Assembly: GCF_004217315.1 (NCBI RefSeq)
Contig: NZ_SGWR01000001.1
Coordinates: forward strand, 434,001-498,000
DNA from: Corticibacter populi
GTDB lineage: Bacteria > Pseudomonadota > Gammaproteobacteria > Burkholderiales > Burkholderiaceae_C
DNA: 64,000 nucleotides
Direction: 5' to 3'
Part shown: positions 18,152 to 28,826 of the stretch, piece by piece
How positions within the stretch are numbered: position 1 is the stretch's first letter
Layout: each line of letters begins with the position of its first letter
Translations under genes and position numbers: made by a program
The notes under the pieces: model-generated
The model's input: the letters and a program-made list of their open reading frames with translations, nothing else
Database searches by the model: none
Told to the model about the DNA's origin: nothing

Positions 18152-19372
18152 TCAACGCACCCACTGGTTCATCTGGATGATGGGCAGCAGCACCGCGAGC
18201 ACGATGATCATCACCGCCACGCCCATGGCGACGATCAGCAGCGGCTCCAGCAGCGTGGCCATGCGCACGGCGCGACGCTGCACCTCGCCCTGCATCTGGC
18301 GGGCGGCGCGCTCGAGCATCAGCGGCAACTGGCCGGTCTGCTCGCCCAGTCGCGCGAACATGGCCAGCAGCGCCGGATAGCGTTTCTTCTGACCCAGCGC
18401 GGCGGCCAGCGGCGCGCCCTCGCGTACCAGCACCAGCGCTTCCATGGCATCGCGCCGCATGGCCAGGTTGCCCACTGTTTCGGCTGCCGCCTGCAGGGCC
18501 TTGAGGATGGGCACGCCCGCGCCGCTGAGCATGGCCAGAGTGGATGCAAAGCGCGCCGCGTTGTATTGCGCCGCCAGGCGGCCCAGCACCGGCAGCCGCA
18601 GCCAGGCCGCGTCGAAACGCTCGCGCTGCGACGGAATGCGCAGCCACCAGCGAAACACCAGCGCAGCCAGCACCAGCGCGGCCAGCAGCCACCAGCCATA
18701 CTGGCGCAGCAGGGCGCTGATGCGCATCAGTATTTCGGTCAGCAGTGGCAGGCTGCGGTTGCCGCCGCTGAACACGCTGGCGACCTGTGGCACCACGTAG
18801 CTGAGCAGGAAGGTGACGATCAGGATGCCGACGCCGGTGACGATGGCCGGGTAGAGCGCTGCGCCGACGACCTGCGACTGCAGAGCCTGGCGATTCTCCA
18901 GCTCGTCGGCCAGGCGTTCGAGCACCATGCCGAGGTCACCGCTTTGCTCGCCGGCGCCCACCACGGCAACGTAGACCTCGGAGAACTCGCGCGGCCAGGC
19001 CGCCAGCGCCCGCGCAAAGCTGGTGCCGGCATTGACTTCGGCGCGCAAGGCTGCCACCAGGCGTTGCTGGCGCTCGTCCTCGGCCTCGTCGGCCAGCATG
19101 GCCAGCGCGCGCTCGATCGGCAGGCCGGCGGTGATCAGGCCGGCGAGCTGGCGCGTCCAGATGGTCAGGCCCGTGCTGTTGAAGGCACGGCGGCGCCACA
19201 GGCCCGCGCGGCTGGCAGTCGCATCGGCCTCGGCCTGGACGCTCTCGACGCTCAGTGGCACCAGCCCCTGCGCGCGCAGCAATGCACGTGCCGAGCGCGC
19301 GGTGTCGGCATCGATCATGCCCTTGCGCGACTGGCCCTGGTCGTCGATGGCGTCGAAGGAAAAGGCTGGCAT
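18152..19372 (-). CDS. gspF: General secretion pathway protein F
   Basis: This 406-residue inner-membrane platform protein of type II secretion has two T2SSF domains: the first around TRQLAGLITAGLPIERALAML (residue about 72) and the second around FASTLAMLSGAGVPILKALQAA (about 277). The start MPAFSFDAIDDQGQSRKG is typical of GspF, and three membrane helices are visible (about 168-190, 220-242 and 378-400). PilC is an alternative but the N terminus favours GspF. No other gsp gene lies nearby. The open frame extends to 19444. Confidence 0.9.
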   Translation of the reverse strand: MPAFSFDAIDDQGQSRKGMIDADTARSARALLRAQGLVPLSVESVQAEADATASRAGLWRRRAFNSTGLTIWTRQLAGLITAGLPIERALAMLADEAEDERQQRLVAALRAEVNAGTSFARALAAWPREFSEVYVAVVGAGEQSGDLGMVLERLADELENRQALQSQVVGAALYPAIVTGVGILIVTFLLSYVVPQVASVFSGGNRSLPLLTEILMRISALLRQYGWWLLAALVLAALVFRWWLRIPSQRERFDAAWLRLPVLGRLAAQYNAARFASTLAMLSGAGVPILKALQAAAETVGNLAMRRDAMEALVLVREGAPLAAALGQKKRYPALLAMFARLGEQTGQLPLMLERAARQMQGEVQRRAVRMATLLEPLLIVAMGVAVMIIVLAVLLPIIQMNQWVR

Positions 19373-19483
19373 GCGGCGTTTGGCGTCAGGAAAAGAAGCA
19401 GAAGAGACCGCTGCTGTTGCGGCAAAGCACGCATTGTGCCGCATTGCATGGCGGCTTCATGACGGTGGCAGTCCTGGGACCAG

Positions 19484-19526
19484 GATTGGACGGACGGACG
19501 GACGAACGAATGGATGGAAGGACGGA
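19484..19526. repeat. Short GGAC tandem repeat
   Basis: Four exact GGAC units (19488-19503) continue into degenerate GAAC/GGAT/GGAAGGAC units. The tract lies between divergent gspF and the ygiQ-type gene, about 115 bases before the latter's start. It could vary in length by slippage; its effect, if any, is unknown. Confidence 0.65.
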
Positions 19527-19642
19527 TGCGGCAAGGCATCAGCGGATGCACCGCGTGGCGCAAGGACATGCCTTACTCCATACAATGGCGGGATACCCCC
19601 ACGAATCCCCAGCCTGTGCATGCCGCTGCCCGGGCCCACGCC

Positions 19643-22084
<2,442 letters not shown>

Positions 22085-22128
22085 ACCAGCACCGGCCCGG
22101 CCAGCGCCTGCCCCGGCATGGACCAGCC

Positions 22129-22500
22129 TCAGCACACCCACTGGCTCACATCCAGGCCCAGCAGGGCTGGCAGTTTGGCGCCCCAGAGGTTGAAGGCGAA
22201 CGTCACCGACCAGGGCTGACCGGACAGCAACAGGTTGGCCACGCGCAATCCTGCGAGCGCCAGGCATGCCCACCGCAACGGCCAGGGGCGCGCCCAGAGA
22301 CGTGTGGCTGCAGGCATGGCGTGGGCTGCCAGCGGGTGGGCGGTGCAGTGGCGCGACGATGCTGCGCTTGCGCTGCTCCCAGGCGCATGCCAGCAGTGCC
22401 ACGGCAGCCAGGCCCAGCCATTGCAGCCTGCAGCAGCATCAGGACCAGGGTGGTGAGTGCGACCGGGGCGTCGATGGCTGCGCCGCGCCCAGGCGCCTAT
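22129..22500 (-). pseudogene. Frameshifted fragment of a YeeE/YedE membrane transporter
   Basis: The distal part of the minus-strand frame reads LRVANLLLSGQPWSVTFAFN then LWGAKLPALLGLDVSQW, very like the central segment of YeeE/YedE (DUF395) sulfur-transport proteins, before an early stop. Upstream the hydrophobic continuation lies in another frame (AIDAPVALTTLVLMLLQAAM), so at least one frameshift is present. Normal start, first half and last third are absent. It fills the gap between the ygiQ-type gene and the DAHP synthase gene. Boundaries are approximate. Confidence 0.6.
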
Positions 22501-22546
22501 CTTCCTTGCATGACCGCCTGGCGGCGCGGCGGCCTCGCCGGAAGGC

Positions 22547-23647
22547 TCACTTCTGGCGGCGTGTCCGCACGGCGGCCGCGAGGCCCTGCAGCACCGGAAT
22601 GGTCTGTTCCATGCTGATGCAGGCATCCGTCACCGAGACGCCATAGGCCAATGGCTGGCCGGCCACGATGTCCTGGCGGCCTTCGTGCAGATGGCTCTCG
22701 ATCATCACGCCGATGATGCGCCGGTCGCCTGCGGCGACCTGACCGGCCACATCCTCGGCCACGGTGATCTGCCGCTGGTGCTGCTTGCTGCTGTTGGCGT
22801 GCGAGACGTCGATCATCACCTGTTCGCGCAGGCCGGCCTTGCGCAGCAGTTCGCAGGCCGCATCCACATGCGCGGCGCTGTAGTTGGGCTCCTTGCCGCC
22901 GCGCAGGATGACGTGGCAATGCTGGTTGCCGCGCGTCTCGAAAATGGCGGACTGGCCCATCTTGGTTATGCCCATGAAGGCATGCGGCGCCTGCGCGGCC
23001 AGGATGGCATCGGCGGCAACCTTGATGCCGCCGTCGGTGCCGTTCTTGAAGCCCACCGGGCAGGACAGGCCGCTGGCGAGCTGGCGGTGGCTCTGGCTCT
23101 CGGTGGTGCGCGCGCCGATGGCGCCCCAGCTCACCAGCTCGCTGATGAACTGGGGCGAGAGCAGATCGAGGAATTCGGTGCCCACCGGCAGGCCCAGTGC
23201 CAGTACCTCCAGCAGCAGCTCGCGCGCCATCTCCAGGCCTTCGTTGATCGCGAAACTGCCATCCATGCGCGGATCGTTGATGTAACCCTTCCAGCCCACG
23301 GTGGTGCGTGGCTTCTCGAAATACACCCGCATCACCACCAGCAGATCGTCCTGCAGCGCATCGGCCTGCACCTTGAGCTGGCGCGCATAGTCCATGGCCT
23401 GTGCGTGGTCATGGATGGAGCACGGCCCGACCACCACGATCAGGCGATCGTCCTGGCCATCGAGCACCTGGTTGATGGCGGTGCGGCTGCGTTCGACCAA
23501 CTCGCGCGCCGAAGCGGAGGCGGGCAGCCATTCCTGCAGCAGCGCCGGCGTGATCAGTGGCCGCACGGTGTTGATGCGGGTGTCGTCGATGCGCTGGCTC
23601 TCGGCCGGATTGAGCGGGGTGGCGGTACGGGCTTGTGACGGGCTCAT
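22547..23647 (-). CDS. aroG: 3-deoxy-7-phosphoheptulonate synthase, class I
   Basis: The enzyme condenses phosphoenolpyruvate and erythrose 4-phosphate, the first step of aromatic amino acid synthesis. The 366-residue protein shows VVVGPCSIHDHAQAMDYA near residue 71, MRVYFEKPRTTVGWKGYINDP near 105, GFKNGTDGGIKVAADAI near 198 and MIDVSHANSSKQHQRQ near 275. It is an AroF/AroG/AroH type of normal length. Which feedback inhibitor applies cannot be read. The symbol could equally be aroF or aroH. Confidence 0.93.
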   Translation of the reverse strand: MSPSQARTATPLNPAESQRIDDTRINTVRPLITPALLQEWLPASASARELVERSRTAINQVLDGQDDRLIVVVGPCSIHDHAQAMDYARQLKVQADALQDDLLVVMRVYFEKPRTTVGWKGYINDPRMDGSFAINEGLEMARELLLEVLALGLPVGTEFLDLLSPQFISELVSWGAIGARTTESQSHRQLASGLSCPVGFKNGTDGGIKVAADAILAAQAPHAFMGITKMGQSAIFETRGNQHCHVILRGGKEPNYSAAHVDAACELLRKAGLREQVMIDVSHANSSKQHQRQITVAEDVAGQVAAGDRRIIGVMIESHLHEGRQDIVAGQPLAYGVSVTDACISMEQTIPVLQGLAAAVRTRRQK

Positions 23648-23761
23648 GGTGTGTGCGGGCGGCGACGCGCCCGGTCTCGCTGGTTCGGGTTCGGATTCGG
23701 GGGAGGGAGGGTGCTCGGGTCGGGAATGGAGGTTTCTGGCCGTGCATTCTGCAACATGTTT

Positions 23762-24334
23762 TCAGCGCTGGCGGCTTTGTCGCCATTGCCAGGGCGGCGT
23801 GGGGTTGGCGTCTCCCCACAGGCCCTTGCCGCTGCGGCGCGCCTGCTGCTCCAGGCGCACCAGGCGCGGATAGTCATCGGCGGTGGCGCGGTAGTACCAT
23901 GCCAGGCCTGCGCCCACCATGTGCTCGCCGGCATCGGTCTGCTGGCAGCGGACATCGGCGAGCACGCGGCCATAGCGGTCGCGTGGCGGGCGCAACGGCA
24001 GTTCGATGCGCTGGCCTAGGCACAACCGCAGCAGGGCCTGGCGCGCGGTCTGGCCATGGCGCTGGCGCAGTTCCGGCGCATCGATGCTCCGCAGACGCAA
24101 GCGCTGCAGCGTGGGCTGGCCACGGCCCTGGCAACGTGCCTCGAGCGAATCGCCATCGGGCACACGGGAGATGGTGCAGCTCTGGTTGCCAGCCTGCCCT
24201 TGCGCAGGGGCATGGCCGCAGCCGAACAGCAGCGTGGCGATGAACAGCAGGAAGGCCGTGGCCCGGCCGCAGTGGCGACGGGGCAGCTGGCTCGTCGTGC
24301 TTGCCCGCTGGTGGGAGGGAACAGAAAAACGCAT
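23762..24334 (-). CDS. Thermonuclease (staphylococcal nuclease-like) family protein
   Basis: This 190-residue exported protein has a hydrophobic segment and lipobox-like LLFGC near residue 39. The SNase domain follows: VPDGDSLEARC, LRLRSIDAPELRQRHG with the catalytic arginine context, DRYGRVLADV and MVGAGLAWYYR. The C terminus LWGDANPTPPWQWR is typical of the proteobacterial family. It probably cuts nucleic acid in the periplasm or at the outer membrane. It is divergent from the pnt operon. Confidence 0.88.
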   Translation of the reverse strand: MRFSVPSHQRASTTSQLPRRHCGRATAFLLFIATLLFGCGHAPAQGQAGNQSCTISRVPDGDSLEARCQGRGQPTLQRLRLRSIDAPELRQRHGQTARQALLRLCLGQRIELPLRPPRDRYGRVLADVRCQQTDAGEHMVGAGLAWYYRATADDYPRLVRLEQQARRSGKGLWGDANPTPPWQWRQSRQR

Positions 24335-24582
24335 GAAGGGGATGCAGGGGAGCGAAAGAAGATCAACCCGCTGGCACAGGATGGGGCGATGGTAGCGGCT
24401 TTGTCACCATGCTGGTGCTATATTGCCACCAGACATGGCGGCAGACGTTCCCATGTCTGGACGCCCGATGGACCACCGAGGCGAGTGGCATCAGGCGAGA
24501 CAAAAGAGCACGTATCCCCGCGAATCGGCCGATTGACTGTCCGGGGCGGTGCGGCCCATGAATGGAGCGGAAACAGGTTTCA

Positions 24583-24603
24583 GGCCGGACGGCAGGTCCG
24601 GCC
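24583..24603. promoter_or_regulatory. Hairpin in the pnt leader
   Basis: GGCCGGAC and GTCCGGCC form a perfect 8-base stem with a 5-base loop, ending 27 bases before the pntAA ATG. There is no T run, so it is not a classical terminator. It may be a leader structure or an operator; nothing more can be said. Confidence 0.45.
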
Positions 24604-24630
24604 CATTTCATCCAGCGGAGGGAAATTGGC

Positions 24631-25761
24631 ATGCGAATAGGAGTTGCTGCGGAAACGGCAGCGGGGGAGCGCCGCGTGGCGGCCACGCCGGAGACGGTGA
24701 AGAAACTGGTGGCCCAGGGCCATGCAGTGCTGGTGCAGGCGGGCGCGGGCGAGGGCGCCTCGGTCACCGACGCGGCCTATCAGGCTGCCGGCGCCGAGAT
24801 CACCGATTCCGCGGGCGCACTTGGCGCCGAACTGGTGCTCACGGTCAGGTCGCCCGATGCGCAGGCACTCGCGCTGATGAAACCTGGCTCGGTACTGGTC
24901 GGCATGCTCGACCCGTTCGATCGCGACGGGCTTGCACGCCTGGCGGCGGCCGGCCTCACGGCCTTCGCGCTGGAGGCGGCGCCACGCACCACCCGCGCGC
25001 AAAGCCTGGACGTGCTGTCCTCGCAGGCCAACATCGCGGGCTACAAGGCCGTCATCATTGCCGCCAACATCTATCAGCGTTTCTTCCCGATGCTGATGAC
25101 GGCGGCCGGCACCGTGAAAGCGGCGCGGGTGGTGGTGCTGGGCGTGGGCGTGGCCGGGCTGCAGGCAATCGCCACGGCCAAGCGCCTGGGCGCCACCATC
25201 GAGGCCAGCGACGTGCGTCCCAGCGTGAAGGAGCAGGTGGCTTCGCTGGGTGCCAAGTTCATCGACGTGCCCTACGAGACGCAGGAAGAGAAGGATGCCG
25301 CAGAAGGCGTGGGCGGTTATGCCCGGCCCATGCCGGCGAGCTGGCTGCAACGCCAGCAGGCCGAGGTGGCCAAGCGCGTGGCGCAGGCCGACGTGGTCAT
25401 TGCCACCGCGCTCATCCCCGGCCGCGCTGCGCCCACGCTGATCACCGAGGAGATGGTGCGAAGCATGAAGCCCGGCTCGGTCATCGTCGACATCGCCGCC
25501 GGCAAAGGCGAGGGGGGCGTCGGCGGCAATTGCCCGCTCACCGAGGCCGGCGCCACCGTGGTCAAGCACGGCGTGCACATCGTTGGCGAGACCAATCTGC
25601 CCGCACTCGTCGCCGCCGATGCCTCGGCGCTCTACGCGCGCAACGTGCTGGATTTCCTCAAGCTCATCCTGCCCAAGGACGAGGGCCTGAAGATCGACCT
25701 GCAGGACGACATCGTCGCCGCCTGCCTGGTGGCACGGGATCGCCAGGTGACCCGTGCCTGA
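24631..25761 (+). CDS. pntAA: NAD(P) transhydrogenase alpha subunit, part 1
   Basis: This 376-residue protein is the NAD(H)-binding domain I of proton-translocating transhydrogenase, encoded separately from the membrane part. It begins MRIGVAAETAAGERRVAATP and contains QANIAGYKAVIIAANIYQRF near residue 132, the nucleotide-binding GVGVAGLQAIATAKRLGA near 171 and a GYA motif (GGYARPM) near 229. A GGAGGG site lies 8 bases before the ATG. The complex exchanges reducing equivalents between NADH and NADP using the proton gradient, supplying NADPH. It leads pntAA-pntAB-pntB. Confidence 0.96.
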   Translation: MRIGVAAETAAGERRVAATPETVKKLVAQGHAVLVQAGAGEGASVTDAAYQAAGAEITDSAGALGAELVLTVRSPDAQALALMKPGSVLVGMLDPFDRDGLARLAAAGLTAFALEAAPRTTRAQSLDVLSSQANIAGYKAVIIAANIYQRFFPMLMTAAGTVKAARVVVLGVGVAGLQAIATAKRLGATIEASDVRPSVKEQVASLGAKFIDVPYETQEEKDAAEGVGGYARPMPASWLQRQQAEVAKRVAQADVVIATALIPGRAAPTLITEEMVRSMKPGSVIVDIAAGKGEGGVGGNCPLTEAGATVVKHGVHIVGETNLPALVAADASALYARNVLDFLKLILPKDEGLKIDLQDDIVAACLVARDRQVTRA

Positions 25762-25898
25762 GGGCCTGAGGGCGCCGAATGAAACGCTGAATGCAGCACT
25801 GAGTGAAGTGCCGATCTTGAATTCTGAATCCATCGCCCCGGCCAACCAGGCCGTGGGCACCGACTGTTCGGCCACTGCGCCGTGAAGGAGAAACCAGC

Positions 25899-26249
25899 AT
25901 GGATGCCGTATCCCCCATCATCACCAATCTGATCATCTTCGTGCTCGCCATCTACGTGGGCTACCACGTGGTCTGGAATGTCACACCCGCGCTGCACACG
26001 CCACTGATGGCAGTGACCAATGCCATCTCGGCCATCGTCATCGTCGGCGCCATGCTGGCGGCCGCCCTGACCGAGACCCCGCTGGGCAAGACCATGGGCG
26101 TGCTGGCCGTGGCGCTGGCCGCCGTCAACGTGTTTGGCGGCTTCCTGGTCACGCGCCGCATGCTGGAGATGTTCAGGAAGAAGGAGCGCAAGGCGCCCAC
26201 CGATGCCGCCAAGGCCCAGGGACAAGCGCAACAAGGAGAGGCGCAATGA
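25899..26249 (+). CDS. pntAB: NAD(P) transhydrogenase alpha subunit, part 2
   Basis: The 116-residue membrane part has three to four helices (about residues 8-30, 37-57 and 63-87), starting MDAVSPIITNLIIFVLAIYVGYHVVW and including TPALHTPLMAVTNAISAIVIVGA, the typical transhydrogenase domain II segment. The C-terminal tail is polar and Gln/Ala-rich. An AAGGAGA site precedes the ATG, and the stop overlaps pntB by four bases (ATGA). Confidence 0.95.
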   Translation: MDAVSPIITNLIIFVLAIYVGYHVVWNVTPALHTPLMAVTNAISAIVIVGAMLAAALTETPLGKTMGVLAVALAAVNVFGGFLVTRRMLEMFRKKERKAPTDAAKAQGQAQQGEAQ

Positions 26250-27667
26250 GCATGAACCTCGTCACGCTGCTCTACCTGGTGGCCAGCGTCTGCTTCATCC
26301 AGGCCCTCAAGGGTCTCTCGCACCCGACCACTTCGATCCGCGGCAACCTGTTCGGCATGGCCGGCATGCTCGTTGCCGTCGTCACCACCGCCGCGCTCAT
26401 CATCGAGCTGGCCGGCGGCGCGCTCGGCCTCGGCTGGGTGCTGCTGGGCCTGCTCGTCGGCGGCACGGCTGGTGCCGTCATGGCACGCCGCGTCGAAATG
26501 ACCAAGATGCCCGAGCTGGTGGCCTTCATGCACAGCATGATCGGCCTGGCTGCCGTCTTCATCGCCGTGGCCGCCGTGGCCGAACCCTGGGCTTTCGGCA
26601 TTGCCGGGCATGGCCAGGCGCTGCCGGGTGGCAATCGCGTGGAGTTGGCGTTGGGTGCCTTCATCGGCGCCATCACCTTCACCGGATCGGTGATCGCCTT
26701 CGGCAAGCTCTCGGGCAAGTACAAGTTCCGCCTGTTCCAGGGCCGGCCCGTCACCTTCCCGGGCCAGCACTGGCTCAATCTCGCGCTGGGGCTGGCGGCG
26801 GCCTTCTTCGTGTTCGGCTTCTGGCACAGCCAGAGCTGGCTGGACATCGTGCTGGTCATCGCCATCGGCTTTGCGCTGGGCGTACTGCTCATCATCCCGA
26901 TCGGTGGCGCCGACATGCCGGTGGTGGTCTCCATGCTCAACAGCTATTCGGGCTGGGCGGCGGCGGGCATCGGCTTTTCGCTGAACAACAGCATGCTGAT
27001 CATCGCCGGATCGCTGGTGGGGTCGTCGGGGGCGATCCTCAGCTACATCATGTGCAAGGCCATGAACCGCAGCTTTTTCAACGTCATTCTCGGCGGCTTC
27101 GGTGGCGATGCCGCTGCGGCGGGGGCGGCGGGCGAGGAGCAACGCAGCGTGCACACCGGCAGCGCCGACGATGCGGCTTTCCTGCTCGGCAATGCCGACA
27201 GCGTGGTCATCGTGCCCGGCTACGGCCTGGCGGTGGCGCGTGCGCAGCACGCCGTCAAGGAGATGGCGGCCAAGCTCACGGCCAAGGGCATCAGCGTGCG
27301 CTACGCCATCCACCCGGTGGCCGGCCGCATGCCCGGCCACATGAACGTGCTGCTGGCCGAGGCCGAGGTGCCCTATGACCAGGTGTTCGAGATGGACGAG
27401 ATCAACAGCGAGTTCGGCGATGTGGACGTGGCCATCGTGCTGGGTGCCAACGACGTGGTCAACCCCGCTGCGCACGTCAAGGGCAGTCCCATCTATGGCA
27501 TGCCGATTCTCGAGGTCTACAAGGCGCGCCACGTCATCGTCAACAAGCGCTCGATGGCGGCGGGCTACGCCGGGCTGGACAACGAGCTCTTCTACATGGA
27601 CAAGACCATGATGGTGTTCGGCGATGCCAAGCAGGTGGTCGAGGACATCACCAAAGCCATCGAGTAG
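26246..27667 (+). CDS. pntB: NAD(P) transhydrogenase beta subunit
   Basis: The 473-residue subunit has about nine membrane helices (to residue about 270) and the C-terminal NADP(H)-binding domain III: IVPGYGLAVARAQHAVKEMA near residue 322, YAIHPVAGRMPGHMNVLLAEA near 352, VAIVLGANDVVNPAA near 394 and NKRSMAAGYAGLDN near 432. Length is normal. It is translationally coupled to pntAB. Confidence 0.97.
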   Translation: MSMNLVTLLYLVASVCFIQALKGLSHPTTSIRGNLFGMAGMLVAVVTTAALIIELAGGALGLGWVLLGLLVGGTAGAVMARRVEMTKMPELVAFMHSMIGLAAVFIAVAAVAEPWAFGIAGHGQALPGGNRVELALGAFIGAITFTGSVIAFGKLSGKYKFRLFQGRPVTFPGQHWLNLALGLAAAFFVFGFWHSQSWLDIVLVIAIGFALGVLLIIPIGGADMPVVVSMLNSYSGWAAAGIGFSLNNSMLIIAGSLVGSSGAILSYIMCKAMNRSFFNVILGGFGGDAAAAGAAGEEQRSVHTGSADDAAFLLGNADSVVIVPGYGLAVARAQHAVKEMAAKLTAKGISVRYAIHPVAGRMPGHMNVLLAEAEVPYDQVFEMDEINSEFGDVDVAIVLGANDVVNPAAHVKGSPIYGMPILEVYKARHVIVNKRSMAAGYAGLDNELFYMDKTMMVFGDAKQVVEDITKAIE

Positions 27668-27753
27668 TCGGCGGACATGACCTGCGGCAGCGGGTACTGC
27701 CTGCTGCCGCATAATCTCGGGCTGTACCCAACTTCGCACGCCGGCCGCCCATC

Positions 27754-28467
27754 ATGAGCAAACAGGAATTCGCCCCCGGACTGGAAATCCAGGACATCGC
27801 CGCGCCGTTGTCGCTGCGTGATTTTCGCCTCATCGCCTTCGACATGGACTCCACGCTGGTGACCACCGAATGCGTGGACGAGATCGCCGACATGGTGGGC
27901 AAGAAGCGCGAAGTCGCCGAGATCACCGAGGCGGCCATGCAGGGCATCATCACCGACTTCAAGGAAAGCCTGCGTCGGCGCGTGGCGCTGCTCAAGGGCG
28001 TCACGGTCGAGCAATTGCAGCGCGTTTACACCGAACGCGTGCGCCTCTCGGACGGAGCGCGCGAACTGGTGCAGGCCTGCCATGCTGCGGGCCTCAAGAC
28101 CCTGCTGGTTTCGGGCGGCTTCACCTTCTTCACCGAGCGCGTGCGCGCCGAGCTGGAGCTGGACTTCGTGCGCTCGAACCTGCTCGATATCCGCGACGGC
28201 GTGCTCACCGGCGGCCTGCAGGGCCAGAGCTGGGGCGACATCTGCGACGGCCAGGAAAAGCGCCGTGCCGTGCTGGAGCTGGCCTCGCTGATGGACATCG
28301 AGCCAGCCCAGGCCATCGCCGTCGGTGACGGTGCCAACGACCTGCCAATGATGCAGGCTGTGGGCCTCTCGGTGGCCTACCACGCCAAGCCGCGCGTGCG
28401 CGCCCAGGCCAAGGTGGCCATCAACAGCGGCGGACTCGATCGCCTGCTGGAAGTGCTGCGGCCCTGA
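27754..28467 (+). CDS. serB: Phosphoserine phosphatase
   Basis: The 237-residue HAD-superfamily enzyme catalyses the last step of serine synthesis. The nucleophile motif FDMDSTLV is at residues 29-36, with ECVDEIADMVG following, VSGGFTFFTERV near 117 and AVGDGANDLPMMQAVGLSVAYHAKP near 188. It is the shorter SerB form without an N-terminal ACT domain. A terminator follows at 28548-28572. Confidence 0.95.
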   Translation: MSKQEFAPGLEIQDIAAPLSLRDFRLIAFDMDSTLVTTECVDEIADMVGKKREVAEITEAAMQGIITDFKESLRRRVALLKGVTVEQLQRVYTERVRLSDGARELVQACHAAGLKTLLVSGGFTFFTERVRAELELDFVRSNLLDIRDGVLTGGLQGQSWGDICDGQEKRRAVLELASLMDIEPAQAIAVGDGANDLPMMQAVGLSVAYHAKPRVRAQAKVAINSGGLDRLLEVLRP

Positions 28468-28547
28468 AGCGGGCCACGCGTTCTCCTCGTCGGGCCCAAG
28501 TGCCCCGAACGAAAAGGCTTTGAGCAGGTTCTAAGCCCCTGCTGACG

Positions 28548-28572
28548 CGCATCCCTGCAGGGATGCGTTTTT
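28548..28572 (+). terminator. Intrinsic terminator after serB
   Basis: CGCATCCC and GGGATGCG form a perfect 8-base stem around TGCA, followed by TTTTT. Confidence 0.85.
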
Positions 28573-28701
28573 CTTCGTGCGTCCAGAAAGCCGGTCGGCA
28601 AGGCTGGTTGCCAGTCAGCGAGCGCCGATGGGCATGTTGGTCATCGCCATCGGGCATTGCTGCCATCTCCATTTACAAGAGAGATACGAAAAATTGACGA
28701 C
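28573..28701. other. Upstream region of the hemophore locus
   Basis: From here to the receptor start at 28827 the DNA becomes AT-richer. It holds a TTGACG hexamer at 28694, the FNR-type box at 28702 and an inverted repeat at 28743-28773. A repeat-family arm (CTTTGAGCAGGTTCTA) lies just upstream at about 28518-28533. No small gene is evident. Confidence 0.45.
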
Positions 28702-28715
28702 TTGATAATTATCAA
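28702..28715. promoter_or_regulatory. Perfect FNR/DNR-type box before the hemophore receptor gene
   Basis: TTGAT-AATT-ATCAA matches the FNR/ANR/DNR consensus TTGATN4ATCAA at every fixed position and lies within the 16-base palindrome CTTGATAATTATCAAG. The site is 112 bases before the receptor ATG. If the -10 is the AATATA near 28758-28763, the box centre falls about 61 bases before the transcript start, a usual activator position. The upstream gene serB ends at a terminator, so the only sensible target is the receptor gene. A Crp/Fnr regulator is encoded at 39423-40187. Confidence 0.75.
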
Positions 28716-28742
28716 GAGCATTTCCTGATCCTGCAAAGAAGA

Positions 28743-28773
28743 ATCGATCCCGTTCTCAATATAGAGGATCGAT
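28743..28773. promoter_or_regulatory. Spaced inverted repeat in the receptor leader
   Basis: ATCGATCC at 28743 and GGATCGAT at 28766 are perfect inverted repeats separated by 15 bases that include the AATATA hexamer. This could be a repressor operator across the -10 or a leader hairpin. Function inferred only. Confidence 0.45.
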
Positions 28774-28826
28774 GCGAGGCTGTTGGCTGGCCCCATCGCA
28801 AGAGGTCGTTCCAATCAGGAGAGGAA

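Noticed and set aside
28700-28716. Palindrome CTTGATAATTATCAAG as a Fur box
   Set aside because: It contains GATAAT and ATTATC, but the halves lack the usual central spacing; the fit to TTGATN4ATCAA is perfect and preferred.
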